A DNA stretch of 64,000 nt from Thiopseudomonas sp964394445 (GTDB lineage: Bacteria; Pseudomonadota; Gammaproteobacteria; Pseudomonadales; Pseudomonadaceae), in assembly GCA_964394445.1 (NCBI GenBank), contig CAYMXO010000001.1, positions 118,575 to 182,574 of the forward strand, in the 5' to 3' direction. The position numbers and the translations under genes were made by a program. Below the pieces are notes generated by a model. It made no database searches. It was given only the letters and a program-made list of their open reading frames with translations, and was not told the DNA's origin. Below are positions 42,961 through 53,079 of this stretch, piece after piece; the first letter of the stretch is position 1, and each line of letters begins with the position of its first letter.

Positions 42961-44343
42961 TTATTGATAACGCCAGGTAGTGATGCCCTTGCTGTCTTCC
43001 AGGATCACGCCCTGCTCTGCCAGTTGATCCCGGATACGGTCTGATTCGGCCCAGTTCTTCGCCTCGCGGGCAGCCAGGCGCAGCGCGATCATGGCCTCGA
43101 TATCGGCAGCGGCCAACTTGTCTGCACCACCGGCCAGCAAAAACTCGTCAGCGTCCAGTTGCAACACGCCCAGCACCGTGGCCAGCTCGCGCAAGCGGGC
43201 TGCCAGGGCGGCCGCGGCATTTGTATCTGCCCCCTTAAGCCGGTTGATCTCTCGCACCATGTCAAACAGCACCGCACAGGCTTCCGGGCTATTGAAATCA
43301 TCGTTCATCGCGACGCCAAAACGTTCGACAAATTGCTCGCCACCGACAGGCTCGACCCGCTCCAGTCCCTTAAGCGCCAGATAAAAACGCTCCAGCGCAC
43401 CACGGGCTTCTTTCAGGCTGTCTTCGGAGTAGTTGATCGGGCTGCGGTAATGGCTCGACACCAGCAGATAGCGCACCACCTCCGGATGGTACTTGGCCAG
43501 CACATCGCGGATGGTAAAGAAGTTGCCCAGTGACTTGGACATTTTCTCGCCATCAACCCGTACCGCACCGGCGTGCATCCAGGTATTGGCATAGGTCTGG
43601 CCGGTCGCCGCCTCGCTCTGGGCAATCTCGTTTTCATGGTGCGGGAACACCAGATCCGGGCCGCCACCATGAATATCAAAACTGTCGCCCAGGCAGCAAG
43701 TGGACATCACCGAGCACTCAATATGCCAGCCAGGCCGGCCCTCGCCCCAGGGCGAAGCCCAGCTCGGCTCGCCGGGCTTGGCCGCTTTCCACAGCACAAA
43801 GTCCAGCGGGTCGTCTTTCTGCTCACCCACCTCAACCCGGGCGCCGGAGCGCAAGTCTTCCAGCCTGATGCGTGACAGCTTGCCGTATTCGGCAAATTTA
43901 CCGACCCGGTAATACACATCGCCATTGCCTGGCGCATAGGCATAGCCTTTGTCGATCAGGGTCTGGATCATCTCAAACATGCCATCAATATGGCCTGTGG
44001 CACGCGGCTCAAGGTCCGGGCGCAACACGTTCAGGCGTGCCTCATCCTCGTGCATGGCGGTGATCATGCGCTCGACCAGTTCGGTAAAGGGCTCGCCGTT
44101 TTCGTTGGCACGCTGAATGATCTTGTCGTCAATGTCGGTGATGTTGCGCACATAGGTGACCTGGTAACCGCTCTGGCGCAGCCAGCGGCTGACCACGTCG
44201 AAAGCCACCATCACCCGCGCATGGCCAATGTGGCAGTAGTCATAGACAGTCATGCCGCAGACATACATACGCACCTGACCATCGACCAGTGGCTTGAGCG
44301 GCTCTTTTTGTTTGCTCAGGGTGTTATAAATTTGCAGCGTCAT
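42961..44343 (-). CDS. cysS: Cysteine--tRNA ligase
   Basis: A 460-residue class I synthetase charging tRNA-Cys. The Zn-binding cysteines and the HIGH motif (DYCHIGHARVMV), the KMSKS motif (EKMSKSLGNFF) and the C-terminal anticodon-binding domain are complete. It overlaps glnS by 4 bases (ATGA), so the two are coupled. Confidence 0.97.
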   Translation of the reverse strand: MTLQIYNTLSKQKEPLKPLVDGQVRMYVCGMTVYDYCHIGHARVMVAFDVVSRWLRQSGYQVTYVRNITDIDDKIIQRANENGEPFTELVERMITAMHEDEARLNVLRPDLEPRATGHIDGMFEMIQTLIDKGYAYAPGNGDVYYRVGKFAEYGKLSRIRLEDLRSGARVEVGEQKDDPLDFVLWKAAKPGEPSWASPWGEGRPGWHIECSVMSTCCLGDSFDIHGGGPDLVFPHHENEIAQSEAATGQTYANTWMHAGAVRVDGEKMSKSLGNFFTIRDVLAKYHPEVVRYLLVSSHYRSPINYSEDSLKEARGALERFYLALKGLERVEPVGGEQFVERFGVAMNDDFNSPEACAVLFDMVREINRLKGADTNAAAALAARLRELATVLGVLQLDADEFLLAGGADKLAAADIEAMIALRLAAREAKNWAESDRIRDQLAEQGVILEDSKGITTWRYQ

Positions 44344-46022
44344 TTGGCACCCCAGGAATCGCGCAGGGTTACCGTGCGGTTAAACACCAACGCATCCGGC
44401 TTGCTGTCCTGGCTGTCGAGGCAGAAATAGCCTTCGCGCTCAAACTGGAAGCCCTCGCCCACTTTGGCAGCGGCCAGTGACGGCTCGGCACGGCAACCCT
44501 TGAGCACCACCAGCGAGTCCGGATTGACGTTTTCCAAAAAATGCACGTTGTCACCCGCGGCATTTTTGTCCGGGTTGGCTTCCTTGAACAGGCGGTCATA
44601 CAGGCGCACTTCACACTCAACGCTTTCAGCGGCCGGCACCCAGTGAATCACGCCCTTGACCTTGCGCCCTTCCGGGTTCTTGCCCAGCGTATCCGGATCG
44701 TAGCTGCAGCGCAGCTCGACCAGTTTGCCGTCAGCATCACGGACAGCCTCATCGGCACGGATCACATAGCTGCCACGCAGGCGCACTTCTACGCCCGGTG
44801 ACAGACGCTTGTAGCCCTTGGGTGGTTCTTCTTCGTAGTCGCTGGCATCAATATAGATTTCACGCGAAAACGGCAGCGTACGGGTGCCCATGTCGGTTTT
44901 CGGGTGACGTGGCAGCTCAAGCTGCTCGTTCCGGCCTTCCGGATAATTGGTAATCACCACCCTGACCGGATTCAGCACGCACATGGCGCGGCTGGCATTG
45001 GCGTCCAGATCTTCGCGGATGCAAAACTCCAGCATGCCCATATCAACGATGCCGCCGGCACGGTTGACGCCGATCATGTCGCAGAAGTTGCGGATCGAAG
45101 CCGGCGTGTAACCGCGGCGACGAAAGCCGCTGATGGTGGACATGCGCGGATCGTCCCAGCCGGACACATGGTTTTCATCCACCAGCTGCTTGAGCTTGCG
45201 CTTGCTGGTGATGGTGTAGTTCAGGTTGAGACGGGCAAACTCGTACTGGCGCGGCTTGGCCGGTACCGGCAGGTTGTCAAGGAACCACTCATACAGCGGG
45301 CGGTGGTCCTCAAACTCCAGCGTACACATGGAATGGGTAATCAGCTCGATGGCATCGGACTGGCCATGGGTAAAGTCATAGCTGGGATAAATGCACCATT
45401 TGTCGCCAGTCTGATGGTGTTCGGCATGACGGATGCGATACAACACCGGATCACGCATGTTCATGTTCGGTGATGTCATGTCGATTTTGGCGCGCAGTGA
45501 GCGGGCACCGTCGGGAAACTCGCCGGCACGCATGCGCTTGAACAGATCAAGGTTTTCCTCAACGCTGCGCTCACGGTATGGGCTGTTTTTCCCTGGTTCG
45601 GTCAGGCTGCCACGGTATTCGCGGCCCTCTTCTGGCGACAGATCACAGACAAAGGCCTTGCCGGTTTCAATCAGGTGGATGGCCCAGTCATACAGCTGCT
45701 CGAAGTAATCCGAGGCGTAGCGTACCGGCCCGTGCCAGTCAAAGCCCAGCCAGTGGATGTCTTCCTTGATCGCATCAATAAACTGCTGCTCTTCCTTCTC
45801 CGGGTTGGTATCGTCAAAACGCAGATGACAGACTCCGCCAAACTCTTTGGCCATGCCGAAGTTCAGGCAAATCGACTTGGCATGACCAATGTGCAGGTAA
45901 CCGTTGGGTTCCGGCGGAAAGCGGGTAATCACGCCGCTGTGCTTGCCGGACTCGAGGTCCTCCTGGATGATGGTGCGAAGAAAGTTGTTGGCGACAGTGA
46001 CCGAAGAATCTGGCTTGCTCAT
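44340..46022 (-). CDS. glnS: Glutamine--tRNA ligase
   Basis: A 560-residue class I synthetase. The HIGH motif is GYLHIGHAKSI and the KMSKS-type motif is TITSKRKLKQL; the distinct C-terminal beta-barrels for anticodon recognition are present (REIYIDASDYEEEPPKGYKRL). I chose the ATG at 46022; the longer frame from 46082 is not conserved. It precedes cysS on the same strand and is divergent from ppiB. Confidence 0.97.
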   Translation of the reverse strand: MSKPDSSVTVANNFLRTIIQEDLESGKHSGVITRFPPEPNGYLHIGHAKSICLNFGMAKEFGGVCHLRFDDTNPEKEEQQFIDAIKEDIHWLGFDWHGPVRYASDYFEQLYDWAIHLIETGKAFVCDLSPEEGREYRGSLTEPGKNSPYRERSVEENLDLFKRMRAGEFPDGARSLRAKIDMTSPNMNMRDPVLYRIRHAEHHQTGDKWCIYPSYDFTHGQSDAIELITHSMCTLEFEDHRPLYEWFLDNLPVPAKPRQYEFARLNLNYTITSKRKLKQLVDENHVSGWDDPRMSTISGFRRRGYTPASIRNFCDMIGVNRAGGIVDMGMLEFCIREDLDANASRAMCVLNPVRVVITNYPEGRNEQLELPRHPKTDMGTRTLPFSREIYIDASDYEEEPPKGYKRLSPGVEVRLRGSYVIRADEAVRDADGKLVELRCSYDPDTLGKNPEGRKVKGVIHWVPAAESVECEVRLYDRLFKEANPDKNAAGDNVHFLENVNPDSLVVLKGCRAEPSLAAAKVGEGFQFEREGYFCLDSQDSKPDALVFNRTVTLRDSWGAK

Positions 46023-46153
46023 GATGTCCTTGCAAATGATGACCCCGGCAGTTGCTGCACAGGGGTAGGCTAAAAAGTACAAAGGGCTTATGATAGCGCA
46101 AATCTGTCACTCTTCCGACAGCCGATTGTTTTTATGATTGATGGAATCAAGCG

Positions 46154-46651
46154 ATGATCAAACTGCACACCAACCATGGCGTAATTACCCTCAAGCTGTT
46201 TGCTGACAAGGCTCCGGAAACCGTGGCCAACTTCACCCAGTACGTCAAGGACGGTCACTACAACAACACCATTTTCCACCGCGTGATCAGCAACTTCATG
46301 ATCCAGGGCGGCGGTTTTGAGCCGGGCATGGAGCAAAAAGGCACCCGCGCTTCCATCAAGAATGAAGCCAACAACGGCCTTTCCAACAAGACCGGCACCA
46401 TCGCCATGGCCCGTACCATGGAGCCACACTCCGCCAGCGCGCAGTTTTTCATCAACGTCAAGGACAACAACTTCCTCGACCACAGCGCACCAACCATCCA
46501 GGGCTGGGGCTACACCGTATTTGGTGAAGTGGTTGACGGTATGGACGTGGTCAACGCCATCAAGGAAGTAAAAACCACCAACCGTTCCGGCCATCAGGAT
46601 GTGCCCGCAGACGACGTGATCATCGAGAAGGCCGAAGTCATCGAAGAATAA
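46154..46651 (+). CDS. ppiB: Cytoplasmic peptidyl-prolyl cis-trans isomerase B
   Basis: A 165-residue cyclophilin that speeds proline isomerisation. The active-site core FHRVISNFMIQGGGFEPGM and the SAQFFINVKDNNFLD segment are intact, and there is no signal peptide, placing it in the cytoplasm. It diverges from glnS and lies 4 bases before lpxH. Confidence 0.97.
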   Translation: MIKLHTNHGVITLKLFADKAPETVANFTQYVKDGHYNNTIFHRVISNFMIQGGGFEPGMEQKGTRASIKNEANNGLSNKTGTIAMARTMEPHSASAQFFINVKDNNFLDHSAPTIQGWGYTVFGEVVDGMDVVNAIKEVKTTNRSGHQDVPADDVIIEKAEVIEE

Positions 46652-46655
46652 GCCG

Positions 46656-47366
46656 ATGATTCTGCTGATCTCCGATCTGCACCTGCAAGAACAACGCCCG
46701 GAGATTACCCGGGCGTTTTTGCGTTTTTTGCAGGAGACCGCCACCAAGGCAGAAGCCCTGTACATTCTGGGTGATTTTTTTGAAGTCTGGATTGGCGATG
46801 ACGCCATGACGGACTTTCACTGCGAGGTGGCCGCCGCTCTGCGCCACCTGGCCGACAGCGGATGCAAAAATTACCTGATGCACGGCAACCGCGATTTTCT
46901 GCTTGGACGCGGATTTTGTCGCCAGGCCGGCTGCGAGCTGCTTTCAGATCCTTCCCTGCTCAGCCACAACGGCGAAAGCATCCTGCTGATGCACGGTGAC
47001 AGCCTGTGTACCGACGACCGTGACTATCAGCGCATGAAGCGCATCCTGCGCAATCCTCTCAGCCTGTTCATCCTGCGTCACCTGCCGCTGAAAACCCGAC
47101 AAAAACTGGCCGGTGACTTGCGTGCACAAAGCCGCAGTCGAACCCGCATGAAAGCTGTAGAGATTACCGATGTCAATCCGCAAGCGGTACAGCAAGCCAT
47201 GCAGCGCTTTGGCGTGCGTACCCTGATTCACGGCCACACCCACCGGCCTGCCATACACCAGATCGCCGGTGACAAGCAGCGAGTTGTCCTGGGCGACTGG
47301 GACAGTGCCGGCTGGTATGCACGGCTTGATGCCCAAGGTATTGCACTGGAATCTTTCCCTCTTTAG
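46656..47366 (+). CDS. lpxH: UDP-2,3-diacylglucosamine hydrolase
   Basis: A 236-residue peripheral inner-membrane enzyme of lipid A synthesis that forms lipid X. Metal-binding motifs are clear: SDLHLQ (Asp7, His9), GDFFEVWIGDD, HGNRDFLLG, LMHGDSLC and HGHTHRP. Length is standard. It follows ppiB in the same transcript. Confidence 0.96.
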   Translation: MILLISDLHLQEQRPEITRAFLRFLQETATKAEALYILGDFFEVWIGDDAMTDFHCEVAAALRHLADSGCKNYLMHGNRDFLLGRGFCRQAGCELLSDPSLLSHNGESILLMHGDSLCTDDRDYQRMKRILRNPLSLFILRHLPLKTRQKLAGDLRAQSRSRTRMKAVEITDVNPQAVQQAMQRFGVRTLIHGHTHRPAIHQIAGDKQRVVLGDWDSAGWYARLDAQGIALESFPL

Positions 47367-47483
47367 GCAAACGCAAACGTCAGACCAACTGACAGTTGCA
47401 TCATTCTGCCCCTCTGCGTACCCTGACTGTCAGGTGATCAACCGATCAGACCCTGCCCCTTTTTTGTCAACAAGGATGTTGTC

Positions 47484-47933
47484 ATGCAGCGATCCAGCCC
47501 TATTCCCGCCATATTTGGCGCCCTGTTGTTTTGCAGCGCACTGGCTTGTGCTGCTCCTGCAGAACGTCAAACCATCTTCAACGATGACAATTATCAACCC
47601 CGCGGCGCCCACAACAGCCTGCCACCGCCAAGGCAGCAGCCCCGTCGTCATTCGTCTCCCCGCAAAAGCACGTCCAGCCCCACGGTTAAAGTCAACTGGA
47701 GCTGGGATAGCAACAGCTTTAGTAACAGCAAGCCGGGCAACGCACGACAAAGCAAGGGCGTATTCCATTATTCTGTGGTCAACAACCGCATCAAAACCCA
47801 CCGTCTGTGCGAGAATTACAGCACGGGTTCGTTGATTTACCGGGACTGCCGCAAGGCCGCCAAACGCTATTTCAACGAGCAATGCAGCAGCAGTTTTCCG
47901 GCCGCCTGTGTTGCCGCCGGTATGGCTCCCTGA
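47484..47933 (+). CDS. Small secreted protein, unknown function
   Basis: A 149-residue protein with a typical signal peptide (hydrophobic FGALLFCSALACAAPA, cleaved near CAA-PAE). The mature part starts with a Pro/Arg/Ser-rich, unstructured stretch (residues ~35-75). A C-terminal domain follows with four cysteines: one in HRLCENY, one in YRDCRKAAKRYF, two in QCSSSFPAACVAA, likely disulfide-bonded. I do not recognise it. It is flanked by lpxH and the beta-CASP gene, both on the same strand but with gaps of over 100 bases. Confidence 0.75.
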   Translation: MQRSSPIPAIFGALLFCSALACAAPAERQTIFNDDNYQPRGAHNSLPPPRQQPRRHSSPRKSTSSPTVKVNWSWDSNSFSNSKPGNARQSKGVFHYSVVNNRIKTHRLCENYSTGSLIYRDCRKAAKRYFNEQCSSSFPAACVAAGMAP

Positions 47934-48054
47934 GGCAACTGTATGCCCCGATATGGCAAGCGGCCGTCAAGCAATGGCTGTGTGGGGTATGATAGTCAGC
48001 AAGCGACCTTTTCTTCGCCGCTGCAGGATGCAGCCAGACATTACGAGGTGTAGC

Positions 48055-49485
48055 ATGGCGTTATTAAGTTTTCTTGGTGCAGCACGTCAGGTCACTGGTT
48101 CCTGTTACCTGATTGAAACCCATGACAAAAAGCAGATCCTGCTGGAGTGTGGCATGCAACAAGGCGGCCACCACAATGACAACAACAGCGATAACGGTGA
48201 TGACAACGGCAACAGGGCTCCCTTTGCCTTCAATCCCGAGCATTTGTCTGCAGTAATCATTTCTCACGCCCATATCGACCATAGCGGCCTGTTGCCCCGT
48301 TTGATTGCCGAGGGCTACCGGGGCCCGGTATATGCCACTGACGCCACCAGCGACCTGCTGGAAGTCATGCTGATGGACGCGGCGCATATCCAGGAAAAAG
48401 ATACCGAATGGGAAAACCGCTGGCGCGCCCGCCGCGGCAAGCATGCCATTGCCCCCATCTATGTCAGCAGTGATGCCGAACGTGTGCTCAAACAGCGCCG
48501 CCCCGTCGCCTATGGCGAGTGCGTTCAGGTGGTACCAGGTGTCGAGCTGAAATTTCACGATGCCGGTCATATCATTGGCTCAGCCATAGTCGAGCTGACC
48601 TTTCGCGAACCCAACAACAGCACCCGCAAACTGGTATTTTCCGGCGATCTGGGCAGCACCTGTTCACCGTTGATGCGCACACCGGCCGTATTGAAAAAGG
48701 CCGACGTTGTGCTGATGGAATCCACCTATGGCGACCGCGATCACCGCTGTAACGAGGATACCCTGGACGAGCTTGTCGCCATTCTGCAGCAAGCCCATGC
48801 CGATGGCGGCAACGTGATGATCCCGGCATTTTCTGTGGGGCGAACGCAGGATATCCTGTTTCATCTGGGCCGCTTTTATCAGGAAGGCCGCCTGCCGCAG
48901 CAGGTGGTATTTCTCGATAGCCCGATGGCAATCCGTGCCAACCAGATTTATTTCAATCACCACGAACAGTTTGACGATGAAAACCTGGCCATGCTGCGCG
49001 AACGGAACATTTCCAGCCTGGAAGACTGGCTGCCCATCGTGCGCCTGACGCCAAGCCCCGACGAATCCATGGCCATCAACCGCATCAAGGGCGGTGCCAT
49101 TATCGTGGCTGGCAGCGGCATGTGTAATGGCGGCCGCATTGTGCACCACTTCAAGCACAACCTGTGGCGTTCCGATTGCCATCTGGTCTTTACCGGCTAC
49201 CAGGCTCGCGGCACCACCGGGCGTGCCATCGTGGATGGAGCCGAATCAGTCAAAGTGCTGCGCGAGCAAATCGTGGTACGCGCCAAAGTGCACACCCTGG
49301 GCGGCTTTTCCGCCCACGCCGGACAGTCCCAGCTGGTCAGCTGGGCAAGCCAGTTCGAGAATCAGCCCGAGCTGTACCTGGTGCATGGAGAGCTGGAAAA
49401 AATGGAAATCCTGCAGGAAATTTTACAAGAAAAACTGGGTCGCCCGGTACAGATCCCGGTACATGGCGACCGTATTGCCATTTAA
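48055..49485 (+). CDS. Metallo-beta-lactamase fold RNase-like protein (beta-CASP)
   Basis: A 476-residue MBL-fold protein. The zinc motif HAHIDHSG is at 71-78, followed by downstream histidines (DAGHIIGSA) and the beta-CASP domain (KADVVLMESTYGDR, FSVGRTQDILFHL, then a C-terminal HTLGGFSAHAGQ and VHGELEKM). Such proteins include RNA-processing nucleases of the CPSF-73/YSH1 type. An Asp/Asn-rich insert (residues ~37-55, HHNDNNSDNGDDNGN) follows the N-terminal strand. I chose the ATG at 48055 with GAGGTG before it. It lies 9 bases before the LOG-family gene. Confidence 0.92.
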   Translation: MALLSFLGAARQVTGSCYLIETHDKKQILLECGMQQGGHHNDNNSDNGDDNGNRAPFAFNPEHLSAVIISHAHIDHSGLLPRLIAEGYRGPVYATDATSDLLEVMLMDAAHIQEKDTEWENRWRARRGKHAIAPIYVSSDAERVLKQRRPVAYGECVQVVPGVELKFHDAGHIIGSAIVELTFREPNNSTRKLVFSGDLGSTCSPLMRTPAVLKKADVVLMESTYGDRDHRCNEDTLDELVAILQQAHADGGNVMIPAFSVGRTQDILFHLGRFYQEGRLPQQVVFLDSPMAIRANQIYFNHHEQFDDENLAMLRERNISSLEDWLPIVRLTPSPDESMAINRIKGGAIIVAGSGMCNGGRIVHHFKHNLWRSDCHLVFTGYQARGTTGRAIVDGAESVKVLREQIVVRAKVHTLGGFSAHAGQSQLVSWASQFENQPELYLVHGELEKMEILQEILQEKLGRPVQIPVHGDRIAI

Positions 49486-49494
49486 GGAATGAAC

Positions 49495-50574
49495 ATGCCA
49501 ACAAACCACACCGACGAATACCTCGAACGCCAGTATCTGGTCAGTTCTTTCGATGTAACAGACCGTATTGATGCACTGCTGGAAGCCGCAGTGCCACCGA
49601 ACAGTCCGAATGCCCAGCTATACCGGGAAATGATGCTGACCGTGGCGCGCATGGCCGAAGCCGACCGCAGCCGCTGGGATGCCAAGATCATGATGCAAAC
49701 CCTGCGCGAGCTGGAAGCGTCCTTCGACCTGCTGGACCGTTTCAAACGTCGCCGCAAGGTAACGGTGTTCGGTTCTGCACGCACCCCGAGCGATCATCCG
49801 TTATACCTACAGGCAAAAGAGCTGGGCGAAATCCTGGCCCACCACAACCTGATGGTGATTACCGGCGCTGGTGGCGGCATTATGGCGGCGGCCCATGAGG
49901 GGGCCGGACCTGACAGCAGTCTGGGGCTGAATATAGTGCTGCCCTTCGAGCAGGGTGCCAACGCCACCATGCAGTCTCGCAATAGCCACTTGCTGACCTT
50001 TCACTTCTTCTTCCTGCGCAAGCTGTTTTTTGTCAAGGAAGCAGATGCCCTGGTGCTCTGCCCCGGAGGCTTCGGCACCCTGGACGAGGCCTGGGAAGTG
50101 CTGACCCTGATCCAGACGGGCAAAAGCCCGCTGGTGCCGGTGGTCTTGCTGGACGAGGAAGGCGGTACCTATTGGGATAAGTGCCTGGAATTCATGCGCG
50201 AAGAAATGGTCGACAAGGGCTATATCCTGCCAGAAGACCTGAACCTTGTACGTCTGGTGCGCACGCCCCGGGAAGCAGGTCGGGAAATCGCGCAGTTTTA
50301 TGCCAACTACCACTCAACCCGATGGTCTGGCGGCAAGTTTGTAATCCGTACCAATTACCGTTTGACAACAGAGGCAGTGGAGCACCTCAACAGCAACTTT
50401 ATCGACATCTGCAACTCGGGCAACTTCCAGCAAGTGCAGTATTGTCAGGAAACCCACAGGGAACCGGAGTTCTGCAACCTGCAACGGCTCGAGTTTGCTT
50501 TTAACGCCCGTGACCTTGGACGCCTGCGCCAACTGGTTGACTATATAAACTTGCCGGAAAACTGGGAGCGTTAA
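49495..50574 (+). CDS. LOG-family protein (TIGR00730-like nucleotide hydrolase)
   Basis: A 359-residue protein with a Rossmann core. The family motif CPGGFGTLDEAWE and the preceding GAGGGIMAAAHEGA and MQSRNSHLLTFHFFFLRKLFF match LOG proteins, which cleave nucleotide 5'-monophosphates (as PpnN or cytokinin phosphoribohydrolase). It has an extended N-terminus (~85 residues) and C-terminus (~90 residues) beyond the core. I chose the ATG at 49495 because AAGGA lies 6 bases before it; the ATG at 49489 abuts that site. It probably shares a transcript with the MBL gene. Confidence 0.88.
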   Translation: MPTNHTDEYLERQYLVSSFDVTDRIDALLEAAVPPNSPNAQLYREMMLTVARMAEADRSRWDAKIMMQTLRELEASFDLLDRFKRRRKVTVFGSARTPSDHPLYLQAKELGEILAHHNLMVITGAGGGIMAAAHEGAGPDSSLGLNIVLPFEQGANATMQSRNSHLLTFHFFFLRKLFFVKEADALVLCPGGFGTLDEAWEVLTLIQTGKSPLVPVVLLDEEGGTYWDKCLEFMREEMVDKGYILPEDLNLVRLVRTPREAGREIAQFYANYHSTRWSGGKFVIRTNYRLTTEAVEHLNSNFIDICNSGNFQQVQYCQETHREPEFCNLQRLEFAFNARDLGRLRQLVDYINLPENWER

Positions 50575-50606
50575 AACCCGGCATCAAACGTGCAGGTACC
50601 AGACAT

Positions 50607-50646
50607 AAAAGGCCTGGATCCGGTATTGCACCGGTCCAGGCCTTTT
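50607..50646. terminator. Bidirectional rho-independent terminator
   Basis: AAAAGGCCTGGA and TCCAGGCCTTTT form a 12-bp stem with A- and T-runs on both sides, between the convergent LOG and RND transporter genes. It terminates in both directions. Confidence 0.9.
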
Positions 50647-50682
50647 GGGTTATGGCCCGGACCGATCCGGGCTCACAATACT

Positions 50683-53061
50683 TCAGACCGGCTCGGCGTT
50701 CTGCACCTGTGCCGCAGCCAGTTTCTCCGGCTTGATCAGGAAGTGGGCCAGCGCCGGCAACAGCCAGATTGCACCAAACATGTTCCACAGGAACATGAAG
50801 GTCAGCATCAGCCCCATATCGGCCTGGAACTTGATCGCCGAGAAAATCCAGGTGGCCACGCCAATAGCCAGACAGATACCGGTAAAGAACACTGCCTTGC
50901 CAGTGGATTTCAGTGTCTGATAGTAGGCCTCCTGCAACGGCAACCCCATGCGCAAGAAGGTTTCCAGACGGCTGTAAATATAAATACCGTAGTCCACACC
51001 AATCCCCACACCCAGCGCAATGACCGGCAGCGTCGCCACCTTGACGCCAATGCCGAGAAAAGCCATCAACGCATTGCCCAGCACCGAAGTCAGCACCAGC
51101 GGCAGAATCACACAGGCCGTAGCCGCTACGGAGCGGAAAGTCAGCAGACACATGAAGATCACTGCCGCATAGACCGCAATCAGCATCTTGGTCTCGGAGG
51201 AGGCAATGACCTCATTGGTTGCCGCCTCGATACCCGCGTTGCCCGCCGCCAGCAGGAACTGGTAATCATCGGTATTGCGCTCGGCAGCAAAGGCTTCCAC
51301 GGCATCAACTGCTGTAGTCAGGGTCTCAGCCTTGTGGTCCTCCAGGAATATCAGCACGGGTGCCAGCGAGCAGTCCGAGTTGTACAGCGAGTCCGCACGG
51401 GCAATGGAGTTGTTGAGGATGTCCGCGTTGCGCGACAGCGCTTCCCACTTCAGGTTGCCCTCGTTCATGCCCTTGATCACCTGTTTGGAGACGGTGACCA
51501 TGGAAATTACCGACTGCACACCGGGTGTATTCTCCATTTGCCAGGTCAGATCATCCATCGCTTCCATGACCGGATAGCGCGAACAGGCTTCGGTTGCGGT
51601 TTTTACCATGACCACCAGCACATCGGAGCTGGTCGAATAGTTGTGAATGATGAAATCGTTGTCCAGGTTGTAGCGTGAATCCGGACGCAACTCGGGCGCC
51701 CCCTGATCCAGGTCACCGATCTGCAGGTTTTGTCCGTACCAGAGGCCAAAGCCTGCTGCAGCAAGAGCCAGGACCACAGAGACCGGTGCCACCCTGGCAC
51801 TGGCAAAGGCGGAAAATCTGCGCCCCAGCCTGCTTTCGCGGTTCTCGCTGCCGCGGCTGTATTCCAGCGCTTTTTTACCCAGCCCGAGGTAAGACACCAC
51901 CACCGGCAAAAAAATCAGGTTGGTCAAAATGATGACGGCAACACCCACCGAAGCGCCAATCGCCAGCTCGCGGATAACGCCAATATCGATCAGCAACAGG
52001 GTGATGAATCCGACCGCGTCCGAAGATAGCGCCACCATGCCGGGCACAAACAACTGGCGGAATGCCATACGGGCAGCACTGAGCGGGTTGACCGACGTGC
52101 TGGAAGATATCGCAATGCCGTTGACCACCTGTACGCCATGGGAAATGCCGATGGCAAATACCAGAAACGGCACCAGCATGGAGTAAGGGTCAATGCCAAA
52201 GCCAAGCAAATTGAGCAGGCCGAGCTGCCAGCCCACGGCGATCAGGGTCGTAAACAAAACGGCCAGGGTACTGCGCAGGCAGTGGGTAAAGCGCAGCAGC
52301 AGGAAAAAAGTGATCAATAACGCGACGGCAAAAAACGTAGCCACCCCGATCAGGCCGTCTATCAGGTCACCGACCTTTTTGGCAAAACCAATGATATGAA
52401 CTTTTACATTGGGGTTGGCCTGTTCGTACCGCTCACGGATGTGTTCTTCCAGCTGGTGTGAAAACTCACGGTAATCGAGCTGCAACAAGCGGCTCTGGTC
52501 TTCCGGATCGGGAAACACTTCCAGCAGCGGAATTTCCACGATACTGGACTTGAAGTTGTTGGCAACCAGACGACCCACCTGCCCCGATTTGAGGATATTG
52601 CTGCGCAGCTCCTCCAGACTCTCGGCAGAACCATCATAGGTCTGCGGAATCACTTCACCCCCATCAAAACCTTCTTCGGTCACCTCGGTCCAGCGCACGT
52701 TCGGGCTCCACAGCGAACGCACCCCCGAACGGTCTACGCCCGGGATGTAAAAAGCCTCATCACTGATCTGGCGCAGGGTTTCCATGTATTCGGCACTGAA
52801 AATATCGCCTTCAACCGCCTCGACAGAAATTCGCACACTGTTGCCAAGGTTGGCCAGGTCATCGCGAAACTCGAGCATCTTTTCAATATAGGGATGCTTG
52901 AGCGGTATCATCTTTTCAAAACTGGTGGCCGGACGCACCTGAGCCGCCTGCCAGAACAGAAACAGGCTGACCAGCAGGGTCAGCAGCACCACAGCCGGCC
53001 GGTTGTTGAATACCAGCCGCTCCATGACTGCGGCCGGATTGCTTTTCGACTTGGAAACCAT
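50683..53061 (-). CDS. RND/MMPL-family transporter
   Basis: A 792-residue inner-membrane transporter with about 12 helices in two halves and two large periplasmic loops (residues ~50-225 and ~420-600). The first membrane helix is near AVVLLTLLVSLFLFWQA, and the SSD-like segment AIGISHGVQVVNGIAIS plus IALGVGIGVDYGIYIYSR correspond to the MMPL core. Its substrate is unknown; relatives work with outer-membrane proteins in hydrophobic compound traffic. It starts 18 bases after the YCF48-like gene, so both are expressed together from the promoter at 54158-54186. Confidence 0.92.
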   Translation of the reverse strand: MVSKSKSNPAAVMERLVFNNRPAVVLLTLLVSLFLFWQAAQVRPATSFEKMIPLKHPYIEKMLEFRDDLANLGNSVRISVEAVEGDIFSAEYMETLRQISDEAFYIPGVDRSGVRSLWSPNVRWTEVTEEGFDGGEVIPQTYDGSAESLEELRSNILKSGQVGRLVANNFKSSIVEIPLLEVFPDPEDQSRLLQLDYREFSHQLEEHIRERYEQANPNVKVHIIGFAKKVGDLIDGLIGVATFFAVALLITFFLLLRFTHCLRSTLAVLFTTLIAVGWQLGLLNLLGFGIDPYSMLVPFLVFAIGISHGVQVVNGIAISSSTSVNPLSAARMAFRQLFVPGMVALSSDAVGFITLLLIDIGVIRELAIGASVGVAVIILTNLIFLPVVVSYLGLGKKALEYSRGSENRESRLGRRFSAFASARVAPVSVVLALAAAGFGLWYGQNLQIGDLDQGAPELRPDSRYNLDNDFIIHNYSTSSDVLVVMVKTATEACSRYPVMEAMDDLTWQMENTPGVQSVISMVTVSKQVIKGMNEGNLKWEALSRNADILNNSIARADSLYNSDCSLAPVLIFLEDHKAETLTTAVDAVEAFAAERNTDDYQFLLAAGNAGIEAATNEVIASSETKMLIAVYAAVIFMCLLTFRSVAATACVILPLVLTSVLGNALMAFLGIGVKVATLPVIALGVGIGVDYGIYIYSRLETFLRMGLPLQEAYYQTLKSTGKAVFFTGICLAIGVATWIFSAIKFQADMGLMLTFMFLWNMFGAIWLLPALAHFLIKPEKLAAAQVQNAEPV

Positions 53062-53079
53062 GCGTAATTCGTCCTTTTA

